NCBI RefSeq assembly: GCF_016865485.1
Contig: NZ_AP024452.1
Coordinates: 5,664,501-5,728,500, forward strand
Source of the DNA: Luteitalea sp. TBR-22
GTDB taxonomy: Bacteria > Acidobacteriota > Vicinamibacteria > Vicinamibacterales > Vicinamibacteraceae
Direction of reading: 5' to 3'
Length of the DNA stretch: 64,000 nt
Each line of letters begins with the position of its first letter. The first letter of the stretch is position 1. The translations under genes and the position numbers were made by a program. The notes beneath the pieces are model-generated. The model was not told the DNA's origin. It ran no database searches and saw only the letters and a program-made list of their open reading frames with translations. Shown here one piece after another: positions 33,249 to 43,228 of this stretch.

Positions 33249-34247
33249 TCACCGAGGGCTCTCGCCTGGCAGCCTCGTCGCCGCGCCCGCCTTTCGCGCC
33301 CGGCACCACCAACGGAACTCGTCGGCCATGTGGGGCGCCAACCGCGTCCCGAGCTCCAGGCGCAGGGCCCGGATGTAGGAATCACGCGCCTTGAACAGGT
33401 GCGGCGGCAGCAGCACCCGCACCGTCCATCGCCGGACAGTGCGTAACAGCTCCGCGTGCCGCTGCAGGAACGTGTAGAGGTCCACCGTCGACGGCTTCGA
33501 GGCGAGGTACAGGAACGTGTACGCCTCGCCGGGCTCGACGATGCCGATGGGCTGACGGTCGGGGAAGTAGCGCACCGTGACGTGCGGCGGGGTGCCGAAC
33601 CGGAGTTGTGGCAGCCACTCGATCGTCAACGCGGTGCCGAAGGCGCGGATGAAGTGCGTCCACTTGTCGCCCTCGGTCGCAAGCCACGGGATAGAGGGCT
33701 GGTCGAGGACGGCGTCCAGCATCATCAGCCGCTCCATGGCGCGACCGGTCGGCAGCGGCTTGCGATAGCGGCTATGGGGCTCGCCGATGGCGGCGTACAG
33801 CCGTCGATGGTGGATGTGATAGAGCCGCGCCCGGGCATGGAGCGCCGAGTACGGCGTGGCGATGCGCCGTTCGACCAGACGCGCGAATAACTCGCGCGCG
33901 TTATGGCCGTGAGCGATGCCGGCGAACGTGCAGTACTGCCGCACCATGCAGACGCCAGCGTGCAACATCACGGTCACGAGGAAGGCCGCCTGGCGCTCTG
34001 TGAAGCCCTCGGTCTGCAGAGTTGCGACGCGCGCCTCGAAGGTCAGCGAAGAGGCGAGTGACCGGGCGGGGCGGCCCCCGCCACTGCGTAGGACTCGAGG
34101 GCTCGTTCGGCCAGCGCCGCCAACTGATTCGACCGAGGTAGCGGCTCGACGCGATCCAGCGCCCAGTAGGTCATGCTGCGACGGAACGGATCCGTCTTGA
34201 TGCTCCGGCACGGCGTTCGTCTCCGGCGAGGTCGATGTGTCCTGCAC
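33249..34247 (-). pseudogene. 5' part of an island gene interrupted by IS21
   Basis: A 332-codon ORF from GTG 34247 whose stop (33249-33251) lies in the IS terminus, so the native C-terminus has been replaced. A winged-helix-like pattern runs through FTERQAAFLVTVMLHAGVC and YCTFAGIAHGHNARELFARL, with a later RARLYHIHHRRLYAAIG. Such helix-rich proteins often neighbour recombinases in acidobacterial islands, but I have no function for it. In another frame at 34043-34174, MTYWALDRVEPLPRSNQLA looks more like the true N-terminus, so an additional frameshift near 34050 is likely. Confidence 0.55.
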
Positions 34248-34249
34248 AT

Positions 34250-34660
34250 TCGTCCTGCACGAAGTAGAACCCGCGAAGTGCCTTCGACCTTACTGAGCGG
34301 TAGCGAATCGCGACATCGCTCGGTAGCCAGGACATCGCCCGGTTGAAATCGCCGTCCGGGACGCGTCGCACGCTCGTTCAGGTCGGCCATGGAGTCTCCG
34401 AACGACCACCCACTGCCAGAGCGGACTCGTCGAGGCCAGGTCTAGGCCGACGAAAGCGGGGGGAGGCTTACCAGGGAGAGAGACCGGGATTGCCGCGAGG
34501 CGAGTCGCTCGCGGGCGTGTAGGCCTGGCAGCGACTGTCGCGCCAGACCCTGCTGCTCCAATCAGGCAATTGCCCCTTGGCTTGGTCGCAACACTCTACT
34601 CCGGACAGCTCATCCGCACGCCGTCACGGCGAACTACCGACAGGTGGTCATACTCCTTAA
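34250..34660. other. 411-nt gap between the IS-split gene and the cyclase-like gene
   Basis: No ORF with protein-like sequence and no clear promoter or repeat was seen. Base composition drops in GC from here rightward. Confidence 0.4.
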
Positions 34661-35644
34661 CTAATCAAGCAGCTCGCGGAACGACTGGTACTTCGGTACG
34701 CGCCTACCGTGAGCGGCGTGATGACACTGGACTGCGTGACGTATGGCTGCTTGAGAATGCTTTGAGACGTCGAGAGAGGCGTCGAAGTTCTGAGGTGAGT
34801 AGAACTCGCGAACGCTCTTGTCCCAGACCTGGAGAAATGTCTGGATTGCCGCGTCGGCGTCTTCATTGTGCGCTCCCCACACCTGTCCTGATTCGTCTTG
34901 CAGGGGTCTCATCAGCAGCCAGGGCACGTCAAGCACCCGACGGCGATGAAACAACACTTCTCCCTTGGCAACTGCTTCTGCGTTCCCGACCTGCGCTACC
35001 CACCGGCGCAGACCGTTCGTCACGCGGCCATTGTCACCGCGAACCTGGAGAACGCGGAGCGCGTCGATCCCGCTCTCATCAATAGTCACAAGGCCGCCGG
35101 CCGAATGCCGTTCCAATTGGTAGGCCCGAACGATTGCTGAGCCCGCCAAGACGCTGCGAGGATCGATCCCATTGTATCGAGGGTGGGACGCGTCTGTTGG
35201 CAGGAGTAAGACCTGGCCGTTGGCGATGGTGACCCGGGGGGCGATCAGGTGAATGAAGAAAGGCTTGGTACCGCGGTTGAGGAACTCACGATTGAACGCC
35301 AGGCACGTATGCGAAAGAGCAACCCCGAAAGCCAGCGCCTGATGAAAGCTCTCGGCAATGGCAAACGTGGCGTCAGAGAACCTCCGTACCGCGATCTGCG
35401 GGACTTCTGCAGCGACGAGCGTAGAGGCGCGGTCGAAGCGTACGATGTTGTTCAGTACGACGGGCTCTGATCGAAGAGCGCGGGACGCGAAAGCAACGAG
35501 ATCAGCGTACACAACCCATCTTTGGGCCCACTCTTCCTTCCACTCACGCGAATTGATAATACCGAGTCGTTTGGACGCGATGTGCTCGGTCAGAGCAGTC
35601 GACGACCGAAAATGATGTGGCTGCGGAGCTTTTCGGCGCGGCAT
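34661..35644 (-). CDS. divergent class III nucleotidyl cyclase-like protein
   Basis: A 327-residue cytosolic protein. Its motifs match, in order and spacing, the catalytic domain of class III nucleotidyl cyclases such as Pycsar-type cyclases: YADLVAF (Asp48 as the first metal ligand), RRFSDATFAIAES (Asp91 as the second), an A-P-R-V-T-I-A-N-G block (residues 135-143) where related proteins have R-G-(G/A)-I-x-x-G, and AGSAIVRAYQLER (167-179) for the G-x-A-(L/V)-x-x-A-Y-x-L-E motif, then GGLVTID. The changed R-G-G-I block weakens catalysis as a conclusion. It is the third and last gene of the STAND cluster. Could be an inactive sensor. Confidence 0.6.
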   Translation of the reverse strand: MPRRKAPQPHHFRSSTALTEHIASKRLGIINSREWKEEWAQRWVVYADLVAFASRALRSEPVVLNNIVRFDRASTLVAAEVPQIAVRRFSDATFAIAESFHQALAFGVALSHTCLAFNREFLNRGTKPFFIHLIAPRVTIANGQVLLLPTDASHPRYNGIDPRSVLAGSAIVRAYQLERHSAGGLVTIDESGIDALRVLQVRGDNGRVTNGLRRWVAQVGNAEAVAKGEVLFHRRRVLDVPWLLMRPLQDESGQVWGAHNEDADAAIQTFLQVWDKSVREFYSPQNFDASLDVSKHSQAAIRHAVQCHHAAHGRRVPKYQSFRELLD

Positions 35645-35851
35645 GATCACGGCATGATACCCGCGCTCTTCGCGATTTGAGGAGCTACTCGATGGGGATT
35701 CGGCACGGCGAGCATCTCCATCATGTCTAGAGGGATTCGGCCGCGCGGATCGGCGTCAGCGCCTGCACGCGCAGACCTTTGCCTCGGAGCTCAACACGTG
35801 GCGCAACTCATTCACTTGCCGCATGCGGTTTCGCACAGTGGGCGAGACACT

Positions 35852-36670
35852 CTACTTCGCCCGAGCTCCTGATCGCTTTCTGGCTTGCTTCCCCTTCGTC
35901 GCTCGCGCTTCTGGCTTAGATCTGTTCTCCTGCAGACTTCCATCGCCTAGAACCGCTGCCAGAGCGAACCGCGCTGCTATCGCATTCACCATCGCGTTAC
36001 ACAAGATCTGCCGATTGATCGCTATATTGCTTGGGTCCACTGAAGCCAGCCGCGGCAGCAGCTTCAGAACAGGCTTGCTCAAATCAGACATCTGTTCGTC
36101 CCGCCTGCCGAACACAATGACGACTTCGTCTTCCCGGCCAGAAGCTGTGGTGCCGGCGGTCTTCTTCGCCTCACTCAGGGCAAGCAGATAGCGGCGAAAG
36201 AGACCCTCGGCATGTGCGAGCCAGCCAAGAACCGCGTCAGACAGTTCCAGAGAAATGCCATTGATGTTCTGCGGGTTTTCAAGGAGCGGCCGCAAAAGAG
36301 CTGCCGTCTCGTCGTCAATCTCTTGAACGCGTCTCTCCCACCAGTCCACCTGCGCACGAACGTGGAGCGCGTCTCGCGCAAGCTGAAGTTCCCATAGGGC
36401 CGGAACCAGTTCTGCAATCTCGGCACGAACAGCGGTGCGCGATGCGCCGGTGGTCCTCCTCTCTCTCTCAAGCAGCTCGGCAAGATACGCCGCCATCCAA
36501 CGCTCAAGGAACCCTGGACGCTCGGCGCGCCCGCGGTCCGCCGCGATCGGTTTCTTGAAGATTTGCGCTAGCTCCTTCGCCTTCTGGCGAAGCAAGTCGT
36601 CTTCCGCTTGTTGCGACACCTCCACTCGGCGACCCATCCTAGAGTGCCCGTCCCAACAAACCGACTCCAT
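35852..36670 (-). CDS. helical protein between the STAND NTPase and the cyclase-like gene
   Basis: A 272-residue protein, highly charged and helical (RQKAKELAQIFKKP, ELLERERRTTGASRTAV, VPALWELQLARDALHVR), with a basic tail (KPEARATKGKQARKR). It has no signal peptide, membrane segment or recognised enzyme motif. It starts 27 nt after the STAND stop codon, so it should be in one operon. ATG 36637 is an alternative start; neither has a strong ribosome binding site. Its position next to a STAND NTPase suggests an accessory or regulatory subunit; this is inference from context only. Confidence 0.6.
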   Translation of the reverse strand: MESVCWDGHSRMGRRVEVSQQAEDDLLRQKAKELAQIFKKPIAADRGRAERPGFLERWMAAYLAELLERERRTTGASRTAVRAEIAELVPALWELQLARDALHVRAQVDWWERRVQEIDDETAALLRPLLENPQNINGISLELSDAVLGWLAHAEGLFRRYLLALSEAKKTAGTTASGREDEVVIVFGRRDEQMSDLSKPVLKLLPRLASVDPSNIAINRQILCNAMVNAIAARFALAAVLGDGSLQENRSKPEARATKGKQARKRSGARAK

Positions 36671-36697
36671 ATGACATCGGGAGATGAATCTTCATCG

Positions 36698-39600
36698 CTA
36701 CACGATCCCGTTGGAGATCTGACTCCAGAGGAACACCCGGCCTGACCCCATGTCCAATTGGCCGACTCGATCACTGCCACGTCTCTCCTCGCGCCTGAGC
36801 CGAACCTGAACGATGAGATCAAGCGGGCCATCGCTGCCGCCAGCGAGCAGCGTTTCCCCAACTTGGTCCGCTCGAATGATCAGTCGCTGTCCGCTTGCCG
36901 ACCTACCTCTTCGTTCAACGTGCCACGTCTCGTACTTCGCCACCTCGGCGCCCGACGAGTCCCGCCATGACGGCTGCCCGAATGCGCGGCGCCAGCCAAG
37001 AGTATCCGCGATTCTCGGCGAAGGCAGGATGTAGCGCCGACTTGTCCCGGGCCAGCTGGAGTCACTGCTGTGTAACGGCAGCTCCTGACTGAATCCGATG
37101 TCTGTGGTGAACAGACGAAACCGCCCGTTGCGGCCTGCGTGTTCACCTTTCACATGCGCCAGGTCAGAGCCTGTACAACATGCCTCATAAGCCTCCAATA
37201 CAGTGCAATCGTAGTGAGGCTCCCAGAACGGCAGATATCCATGAGCATCTTGATCTGGATCCTCGAGAAGGCGTACCAGCGAACACGCCGTGCGGGCGTC
37301 CACTAAGGCGGCGTCAACGGTATAGGAGTAGCTCCAATTCCATTCCGATGCCTGACGGCTGCCGCTGAGTACGAACCACCCCTTCGGGACACCGGCAGTG
37401 AGTTCTCGCAGGTATGCTTCCTCCTTGCGGTTCTTGCACCACTCTACGATCGGCTCACGTACGATGCCATAGTTATCCGGCACCGCCGGCGGAGCATCGA
37501 CCCAGCGGCCCGTAAGCTCAGGATCTGCACCCCGCGCGCGATATCTCATGAAAGATGGCCAGCGGTCAAACCAATCCCCGCTGCGGACCGGAATTTGATC
37601 GATTAGGTCACCAGCAAGGAGGAAGAGGGCCTGACGCGCTCCATGCATCTCCAAGAGCTCGACCCGTGGTTCTTGCCCTTGCCGATTGTCGATATCCGAC
37701 CATTCGTACCGGTCGCGCATGTTCGCGCGCTGCGTATCAGCCCCTAGTTTAGTCACGCCCACTCGCGCCGACCACTTCTTGGCCGCCAACTGAACAGACT
37801 CTGCAAGCTCTCTTGGTTCAACCGGGAAGCTCTCCATCATCGGCTGATACCAGTACCTCTTTGTGTCCCAGTCGTCGATCTCGATGCCATCGCTCTCAAG
37901 TAGCCCTCGCGCCAGTAGCGGCGCGGCGACGAACGCGGCATCCTTATGAACTTCACCCTGAGGACGATTGATTGCTTCCAGCGCGCGTAGCGTGTCTGGA
38001 GACAGCTCCAGGGCGGCAGCTGCATTGGCGGCTCTAATCGCCCCAGACAGGTGCGCTCGAATCTTCACGTGAGGAAAGTCGGCTGACAGAGCGTGCCGGA
38101 GCAGGCTATCTGCGAATGGCTTCAGCATCTTAGGACTGCGACCAGCCACGTGGAGCAATGCAAACGCCAGCCACTCCCGAGCCGCGGCCCACATCGGCTG
38201 AGATTCGTCGTCGAACTCGCGCATCAAGCCCTCAAGCAACGTGACGCCCCCAGCACGCTGGCCCTCGGCGCTCTCAGAGGATCCGAGAACCCCCTGAGAG
38301 TCACAGAGCCCGCTGACGACACCGTACAAGGCGGCCCACCGAGCGCTCAAACTCGGATGAGAGAGACATCGGGCAAGAAGTACCGCAGTCGTCCGTTGTG
38401 GCGCTACGCCAACAGGCACGGCACGATACTGATACGGCGCAGAGTTCATGGTCTCCTGCACCACACTCTCGACGGTCCTGACTGCGGCTGAAGGATCCAG
38501 GAGCGACGCAACACGCGCGAATACCCGAAACAGAGAGCCCGCTGGCAAGTCCGTCAAACTTACCGCGACCTTCTCCATCAGGGTCCGTCTTCGTTCCTCC
38601 TGCGACGCCCAGCTACCGGAAAAGATCGCTGCAGAGAGGCGAGGCTCCCAGTCGAAGGAGGCGCGCTCGATGACATCTGGGTTCAGCAGGTGAGCCAGCG
38701 CATTTGCAACGTCCAGCCTCACGTCCTCAGGAACAACTGAGTCAGAGGCCTGCTCGACTAGCGCATTGAGCAGGACGACGGCTTCGTCGATGCGGTACGC
38801 CCCCGTGCCGGCCCATCGCTCGATCACCTGGGCAACTCGACGTCGATCGCCTATAGGGAGGTCGCGCGCGAGCGTAGCGACGAGCCTTCCAAACTGCGCC
38901 GTAGCGATTGACGCCAACTCCTCCGACGTTGCTGCTTCGAGAACCTCGAGCGCCCGCCTTGCAGAGTGTCTGTTCAGGGACAGCACTCTGGAGACGATCT
39001 CGGGTTCCGCGTTCTCATTCTCGCCTGGCCACGATGGCCCATCCTGCCGCGATTGCGTCGTATCGATGTCGGCACCGATTGCATCAGCTATCGCCCTCAG
39101 ACCGTTGGCTTCGCCAGTCTCACCGAGTGCTTCCACCCAGGACGCACACTCTATGAGTTCACGGAGGCCGTCCGAGCGGCCTTCTGCCGCTCTGATGCGA
39201 ATGAGCCTCGACACGGATCTGAGCGCAACACCGGCGACTCCATTGCGCTCCCCGAATAGACCTTCGATGACATTCTTGGCTACCTTGGGAAACTCACGCG
39301 TCTCAGCGCCAATCTCTAGCAGCGGCCAGAGTTCGCCACGACTGCCCACCCCTGTGCTCAATGCTCCCGAAACGATCGCCATCGATGCCCGGGAGATGGG
39401 GTACAGTCCGTCACGATCGAGAATGGAGGCTCTTTCGACTGCCGCGACCGGATCCCGCCCCGCCAGACGTTCGATCGCCCAGTGGACGGAGACGCCCTCC
39501 TGCGATATCCCGAGCCAATACCCTGTCAGTGCGCAGATTCGATCCAGCAGCGTCGCGTCTGGTCCCGAATCGGACAACGAGCATGCCGCAGCCGTAATCC

Positions 39601-42600
39601 GCTCAAGTGCCGCTGCACGGTCAGGGGCCAGACTGTCTACTTCTCCGGCCACATCACGTGCTTGCTCAATAACCTGTCGGGCAAGTTCTTGGTCAATCCG
39701 ACGGGCTGGCTTGTAAAGGGCCAAGAGCCGTCCGACGGCTTCGGGTCCAGGGACGGATGGCGGCCTGCAGCGAGCCAGCTCTTCACGTACGAGCCGGTCG
39801 GCGACACCGAGGTACCTGGAGTCTTGAGAGAGCACCTCTGGCATGAGGACGTCGAGATCATCGCGCCGTCCTCGCCTGCCGCGCTCTAGAGCGTCCAAGA
39901 TCTCTTGGACAAGCTTGTCGTCGCGCTTCTGCAACGCGATCACACCTTCCAGGAGGCGAGCTGCAGTCGTTGACTGAGAAATCACGTAGGCCTGATCTAC
40001 GTGGTGTTCCTGGGACAATGCAGCGCGAATGGCCGCCGTTGCGTCTCTCGCGCCGGCCCAGGCGAGAGCCCGCGCACGAAGCGCTGGATACAACGCCTTC
40101 ATCTCGCGACGCAGCCGCTGATGCTCGGAGTCATCCGGCTTCTTCTCGCTGGCGACGGCCCCCCTAGGCGGGTGCTCGTTCGCATCGGGATCGAACTTCG
40201 TGACACCGAGGGCCTCACTGAGCGCATGCCATCGCAGGTAGGGCTCGACGATGCTTGGAAGCCAATCCAACGGCTTTGGTGGCGCCCACACCTGCAGAAG
40301 TGACCGCGCGTCGACCATCAGGTTGGCAGCTGTCAACTGCTCAACCGCATCGAGAAAGGCAGACGCGAGAACGTTGGAATGCGGTAGTGTGTGTCCGCCG
40401 CTGAACTCAGTACGAAGCGCTGGACTTCTGCCCAGCTGTCTCTTAATAGTCCTAACCGAGCGCCGGACCCAGGCGGACTTCAGGTCGCTAAGGCCACTGC
40501 CCGCCGGGCTATCGGCAGGGCGCGCAGAGAGAACGCCCAGCAGCGCGCCACACTTCGCCGGTCCATTGATCCGGGCGACATTGATGATTCCGAATGGGTC
40601 GCTGACTTGGCCAGCCCGCCAATCGGCAGCAGCCACCGCCGCCATTTGCCACGACCATGGCCTGGAGGAGGAGCGCGTTGCCCAACGCAAAGCGCGTTCC
40701 AAACCATTCACACGCACGTGATAGCGAGCTACTGCCGCCCACACATCCATATACAACCGCCCGCCAGATTGAGGATGGGCAGCGTACTCTTCCTGCTTCA
40801 CAGCTGCCGCACGATGAAACAGGCGTGCGGCATCTTCCCGTCGTTCCGGGCGACGCGCCAGCGCTGACGCGAGGCGAAAGTCCTCGTCAGCATTCGCGCG
40901 GCGCCCCGTCCGTCGCCGATGTGGGGAACCGCCTCGTCCGGCAGCAGGCCGCGTTGCCCCCGCCGTGACTTCGTCATCGAGTAGTCCAACAAGATCCGCG
41001 TCCACGGCCACTTCCACGTTGCTAGAAAGCGCATCACTGAAGGCATCTCTCCCACCGGCCAAAGCAGCCGCCCTGAAGAGCCACAGGATCGCATCCTCAT
41101 CGCGCCCAAGTCTGACCGCCGCGGTGATGACGGCACGGATATCCTCCAGAACCCGTTCCTCGTGCGGCTGCGCGGCGAGCTTCTGGGCTTCGATACGACC
41201 AGGCGTACTCCACCACTGAAGAAGCTCGTCGTGCCGACCAGCTGCGAGAAAGTGGTACGAGAGATTCCAGCGCGCGTACGCGTCGACAGCAAATCGCCCG
41301 ATGCAATAGTCGGCAATGCGCTGCTGGGCGGTCGTGCGCTCCCCTTTCAGCCGCTCCCCGACCCAATCGAGGAAGTCCTGGTCGTTCCATCGGACTGTGT
41401 CGACGTCAGTCACATGAACGCCGAAGCTAAGAGCTCCCAACCCTCGTCGTAGATCAGCCTCCGCCCGTCCGAGGGCCGCCGCCAGTGTGTCCAGCGCTGG
41501 AGGCTGGCGCAACTCGTATAGCACCGCCAGAGCAGCCCGAAGATCTGCGGCCGCGAGTCTCCGGCCGAGCTCCTGCTCGTAGTAATCGAATGCGGTGGCA
41601 CGTGCGGTTGATTCGATCAGCTGGCGAGCTGAGACGTTCGGGGCTTCGGCAAGTTCGTCGAGGACCTTTGCAGCGACGCGTGGATTCCCTCGCGTGCGCT
41701 GGTGCAGAAAGGCAATGTCACCTGAGGGGATTACGGCGGATCGAGTCGTAGCGAGCTTAGACAGCTCGGGCTCACTGAAACCGAGCACCTCAACCCGCTT
41801 AGCCGGCGATACGCCGGGAGGGACTACGTCGCCCTCATTCTCAGTCCGAAAGGACAACGCGATCGCACAGTTCTTTGGCCAAACGACTTCCCAGAGCAGT
41901 GGTAAGAACGGATCGTCATTTGAGATGCTTCGGCGTCTCTGTTCGATTGCGTTATCAACCGCATCGATCGCGACCACCAACCGCTTGCCTTCAGAACTCG
42001 CGACAGACGCTGCAGCGCGAACAGCCTCTTCAAAGCGCCTCAGTAGTGGGCGATAGCTAAGTTGTGTAGTCGCAAGAATGCTAGTTCGAAATCGACGCTC
42101 AAGCTCGTTGATCAATTGCACGAGGCAGACGGTGTACCCGAATCTCTCATGCCCCGGCCGCAAGCCTGCGCCACCTGCATAGCAATCGAAGACAACGGCA
42201 GCGCCATGCTCACGGAGGGCAACTTGCAGCGCACTAGTCTTGCCCACACCCGCGCGGCCATGAACGACGACGATCCCGTCCACACCTTCGAGCGTCCGTC
42301 TTAGCTCTCGACTCGCAACCGTTGAAAACAAGTTGCCGTCATCCGGAAGAACGGGAGGCGCCGGAAACAGCTCGTCTTCGCGAAGTCGCAAGAACGCCAA
42401 GACGTCCGAACGGCTGATATCGACTCTGCGGCCTGGCGTCGAGGCCGTTTGGAGATGCGAGAGCAGAGCTTCAACGCGAATCGAAGCGTCGGGAAACGCC
42501 CCGGCGATTCCCGAGAAAATCTGCGATTCCTCAGCCGCGAGCATGGCCTGATCGAACGAGTGCAAGTCCCAACACGCCATGAGCTGCCGAAAGCGCGGCC

Positions 42601-43228
42601 AACTCAAGCCAGATGCCTTCTGCAGTCGAACCGCTGTGCTCCGCGGTTTTGCTGGCAATTGGGACGCGCGGCGACCAGCCGCTCGTGGAGACTGACTGAA
42701 CGCGAGACGAATAGCTTGAAGCTCTGCTCGGAGCCCACTACTGAGCGGCTGATTCGTGAGCAATCGAAGAGTCACTCCCGGTGTGCCAGCCGCGCCTCCG
42801 GGTGCCATCGCATCGAACATGTCTGCGAGCTTCCGAAAGACCGACGATCGGGCCTTCGCTCTTCCCCCAGCGTGGTCTTCTGACACGAGGCGAGACAGCG
42901 TCCAAGGGGTCGAAGGACGCAAAGGGCTGTACTTGACTTGCACCAGCACGATCGCTTCGGCCGAGTGAGCGTCTGTTCCTCCGTAGTACTCGGTCAGGTC
43001 GGCGGCAAGAAACGTGCGCTCGTCGCGCTGCAAGCTTTGGTCGGCCGGTGCCACGCCCTCGATGGCGATAGACTTGAGATGCGACGACGGATGGAGCATC
43101 TCGAGTGCGCGTCGCGCGGCATAGGCAAGGTGGTAGCGATCTCCAGCGTTCGATGCACGTGCATCGAACGAGGATGAGTGTCGCTTCTTGCGCCGAATGG
43201 GGCGCTGTTTCGTCGTATGTTTTGCCAC
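36698..43228 (-). CDS. Avs-like STAND NTPase with N-terminal Cap4/DUF4297-like nuclease domain
   Basis: About 2176 residues from GTG 43228; an upstream in-frame start at 43462 would add 78 non-conserved-looking residues. Residues about 25-110 match the Cap4/DUF4297 dsDNA nuclease: GDRYHLAYAARRAL, IAIEG, a LTEYYGG segment and VQVKYSPL...PWTLSRL, keeping the E...Q-x-K pattern. A STAND P-loop VVHGRAGVGKTSA lies near residue 325, with Walker B LVVAIDAVDN near 420. The remaining roughly 1500 residues are helical (TPR/HEAT-like) with a few beta-rich stretches, as in Avs sensor regions. In characterised Avs proteins this part recognises phage terminase or portal and activates the nuclease. It leads a three-gene cluster. 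Confidence 0.78.
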   Translation of the reverse strand: MAKHTTKQRPIRRKKRHSSSFDARASNAGDRYHLAYAARRALEMLHPSSHLKSIAIEGVAPADQSLQRDERTFLAADLTEYYGGTDAHSAEAIVLVQVKYSPLRPSTPWTLSRLVSEDHAGGRAKARSSVFRKLADMFDAMAPGGAAGTPGVTLRLLTNQPLSSGLRAELQAIRLAFSQSPRAAGRRASQLPAKPRSTAVRLQKASGLSWPRFRQLMACWDLHSFDQAMLAAEESQIFSGIAGAFPDASIRVEALLSHLQTASTPGRRVDISRSDVLAFLRLREDELFPAPPVLPDDGNLFSTVASRELRRTLEGVDGIVVVHGRAGVGKTSALQVALREHGAAVVFDCYAGGAGLRPGHERFGYTVCLVQLINELERRFRTSILATTQLSYRPLLRRFEEAVRAAASVASSEGKRLVVAIDAVDNAIEQRRRSISNDDPFLPLLWEVVWPKNCAIALSFRTENEGDVVPPGVSPAKRVEVLGFSEPELSKLATTRSAVIPSGDIAFLHQRTRGNPRVAAKVLDELAEAPNVSARQLIESTARATAFDYYEQELGRRLAAADLRAALAVLYELRQPPALDTLAAALGRAEADLRRGLGALSFGVHVTDVDTVRWNDQDFLDWVGERLKGERTTAQQRIADYCIGRFAVDAYARWNLSYHFLAAGRHDELLQWWSTPGRIEAQKLAAQPHEERVLEDIRAVITAAVRLGRDEDAILWLFRAAALAGGRDAFSDALSSNVEVAVDADLVGLLDDEVTAGATRPAAGRGGSPHRRRTGRRANADEDFRLASALARRPERREDAARLFHRAAAVKQEEYAAHPQSGGRLYMDVWAAVARYHVRVNGLERALRWATRSSSRPWSWQMAAVAAADWRAGQVSDPFGIINVARINGPAKCGALLGVLSARPADSPAGSGLSDLKSAWVRRSVRTIKRQLGRSPALRTEFSGGHTLPHSNVLASAFLDAVEQLTAANLMVDARSLLQVWAPPKPLDWLPSIVEPYLRWHALSEALGVTKFDPDANEHPPRGAVASEKKPDDSEHQRLRREMKALYPALRARALAWAGARDATAAIRAALSQEHHVDQAYVISQSTTAARLLEGVIALQKRDDKLVQEILDALERGRRGRRDDLDVLMPEVLSQDSRYLGVADRLVREELARCRPPSVPGPEAVGRLLALYKPARRIDQELARQVIEQARDVAGEVDSLAPDRAAALERITAAACSLSDSGPDATLLDRICALTGYWLGISQEGVSVHWAIERLAGRDPVAAVERASILDRDGLYPISRASMAIVSGALSTGVGSRGELWPLLEIGAETREFPKVAKNVIEGLFGERNGVAGVALRSVSRLIRIRAAEGRSDGLRELIECASWVEALGETGEANGLRAIADAIGADIDTTQSRQDGPSWPGENENAEPEIVSRVLSLNRHSARRALEVLEAATSEELASIATAQFGRLVATLARDLPIGDRRRVAQVIERWAGTGAYRIDEAVVLLNALVEQASDSVVPEDVRLDVANALAHLLNPDVIERASFDWEPRLSAAIFSGSWASQEERRRTLMEKVAVSLTDLPAGSLFRVFARVASLLDPSAAVRTVESVVQETMNSAPYQYRAVPVGVAPQRTTAVLLARCLSHPSLSARWAALYGVVSGLCDSQGVLGSSESAEGQRAGGVTLLEGLMREFDDESQPMWAAAREWLAFALLHVAGRSPKMLKPFADSLLRHALSADFPHVKIRAHLSGAIRAANAAAALELSPDTLRALEAINRPQGEVHKDAAFVAAPLLARGLLESDGIEIDDWDTKRYWYQPMMESFPVEPRELAESVQLAAKKWSARVGVTKLGADTQRANMRDRYEWSDIDNRQGQEPRVELLEMHGARQALFLLAGDLIDQIPVRSGDWFDRWPSFMRYRARGADPELTGRWVDAPPAVPDNYGIVREPIVEWCKNRKEEAYLRELTAGVPKGWFVLSGSRQASEWNWSYSYTVDAALVDARTACSLVRLLEDPDQDAHGYLPFWEPHYDCTVLEAYEACCTGSDLAHVKGEHAGRNGRFRLFTTDIGFSQELPLHSSDSSWPGTSRRYILPSPRIADTLGWRRAFGQPSWRDSSGAEVAKYETWHVERRGRSASGQRLIIRADQVGETLLAGGSDGPLDLIVQVRLRREERRGSDRVGQLDMGSGRVFLWSQISNGIV

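Larger units (their letters stand above)
30718..33253 (-). mobile_element. IS21-family insertion sequence
   Basis: A 2.5-kb element with the two IS21 genes, istA and istB, overlapping by 4 nt. The ends contain several imperfect inverted copies of AAAACCGGCCATT (left near 30730 and 30756; right as AATGGCCGGTTTTG near 33165 and 33210, with an intervening ATGGCCGGATTTGGG variant), the multiple terminal repeats typical of IS21. The outermost bases GGTG (30718) and CACC (33253) pair. A clean target duplication was not found. Confidence 0.85.
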
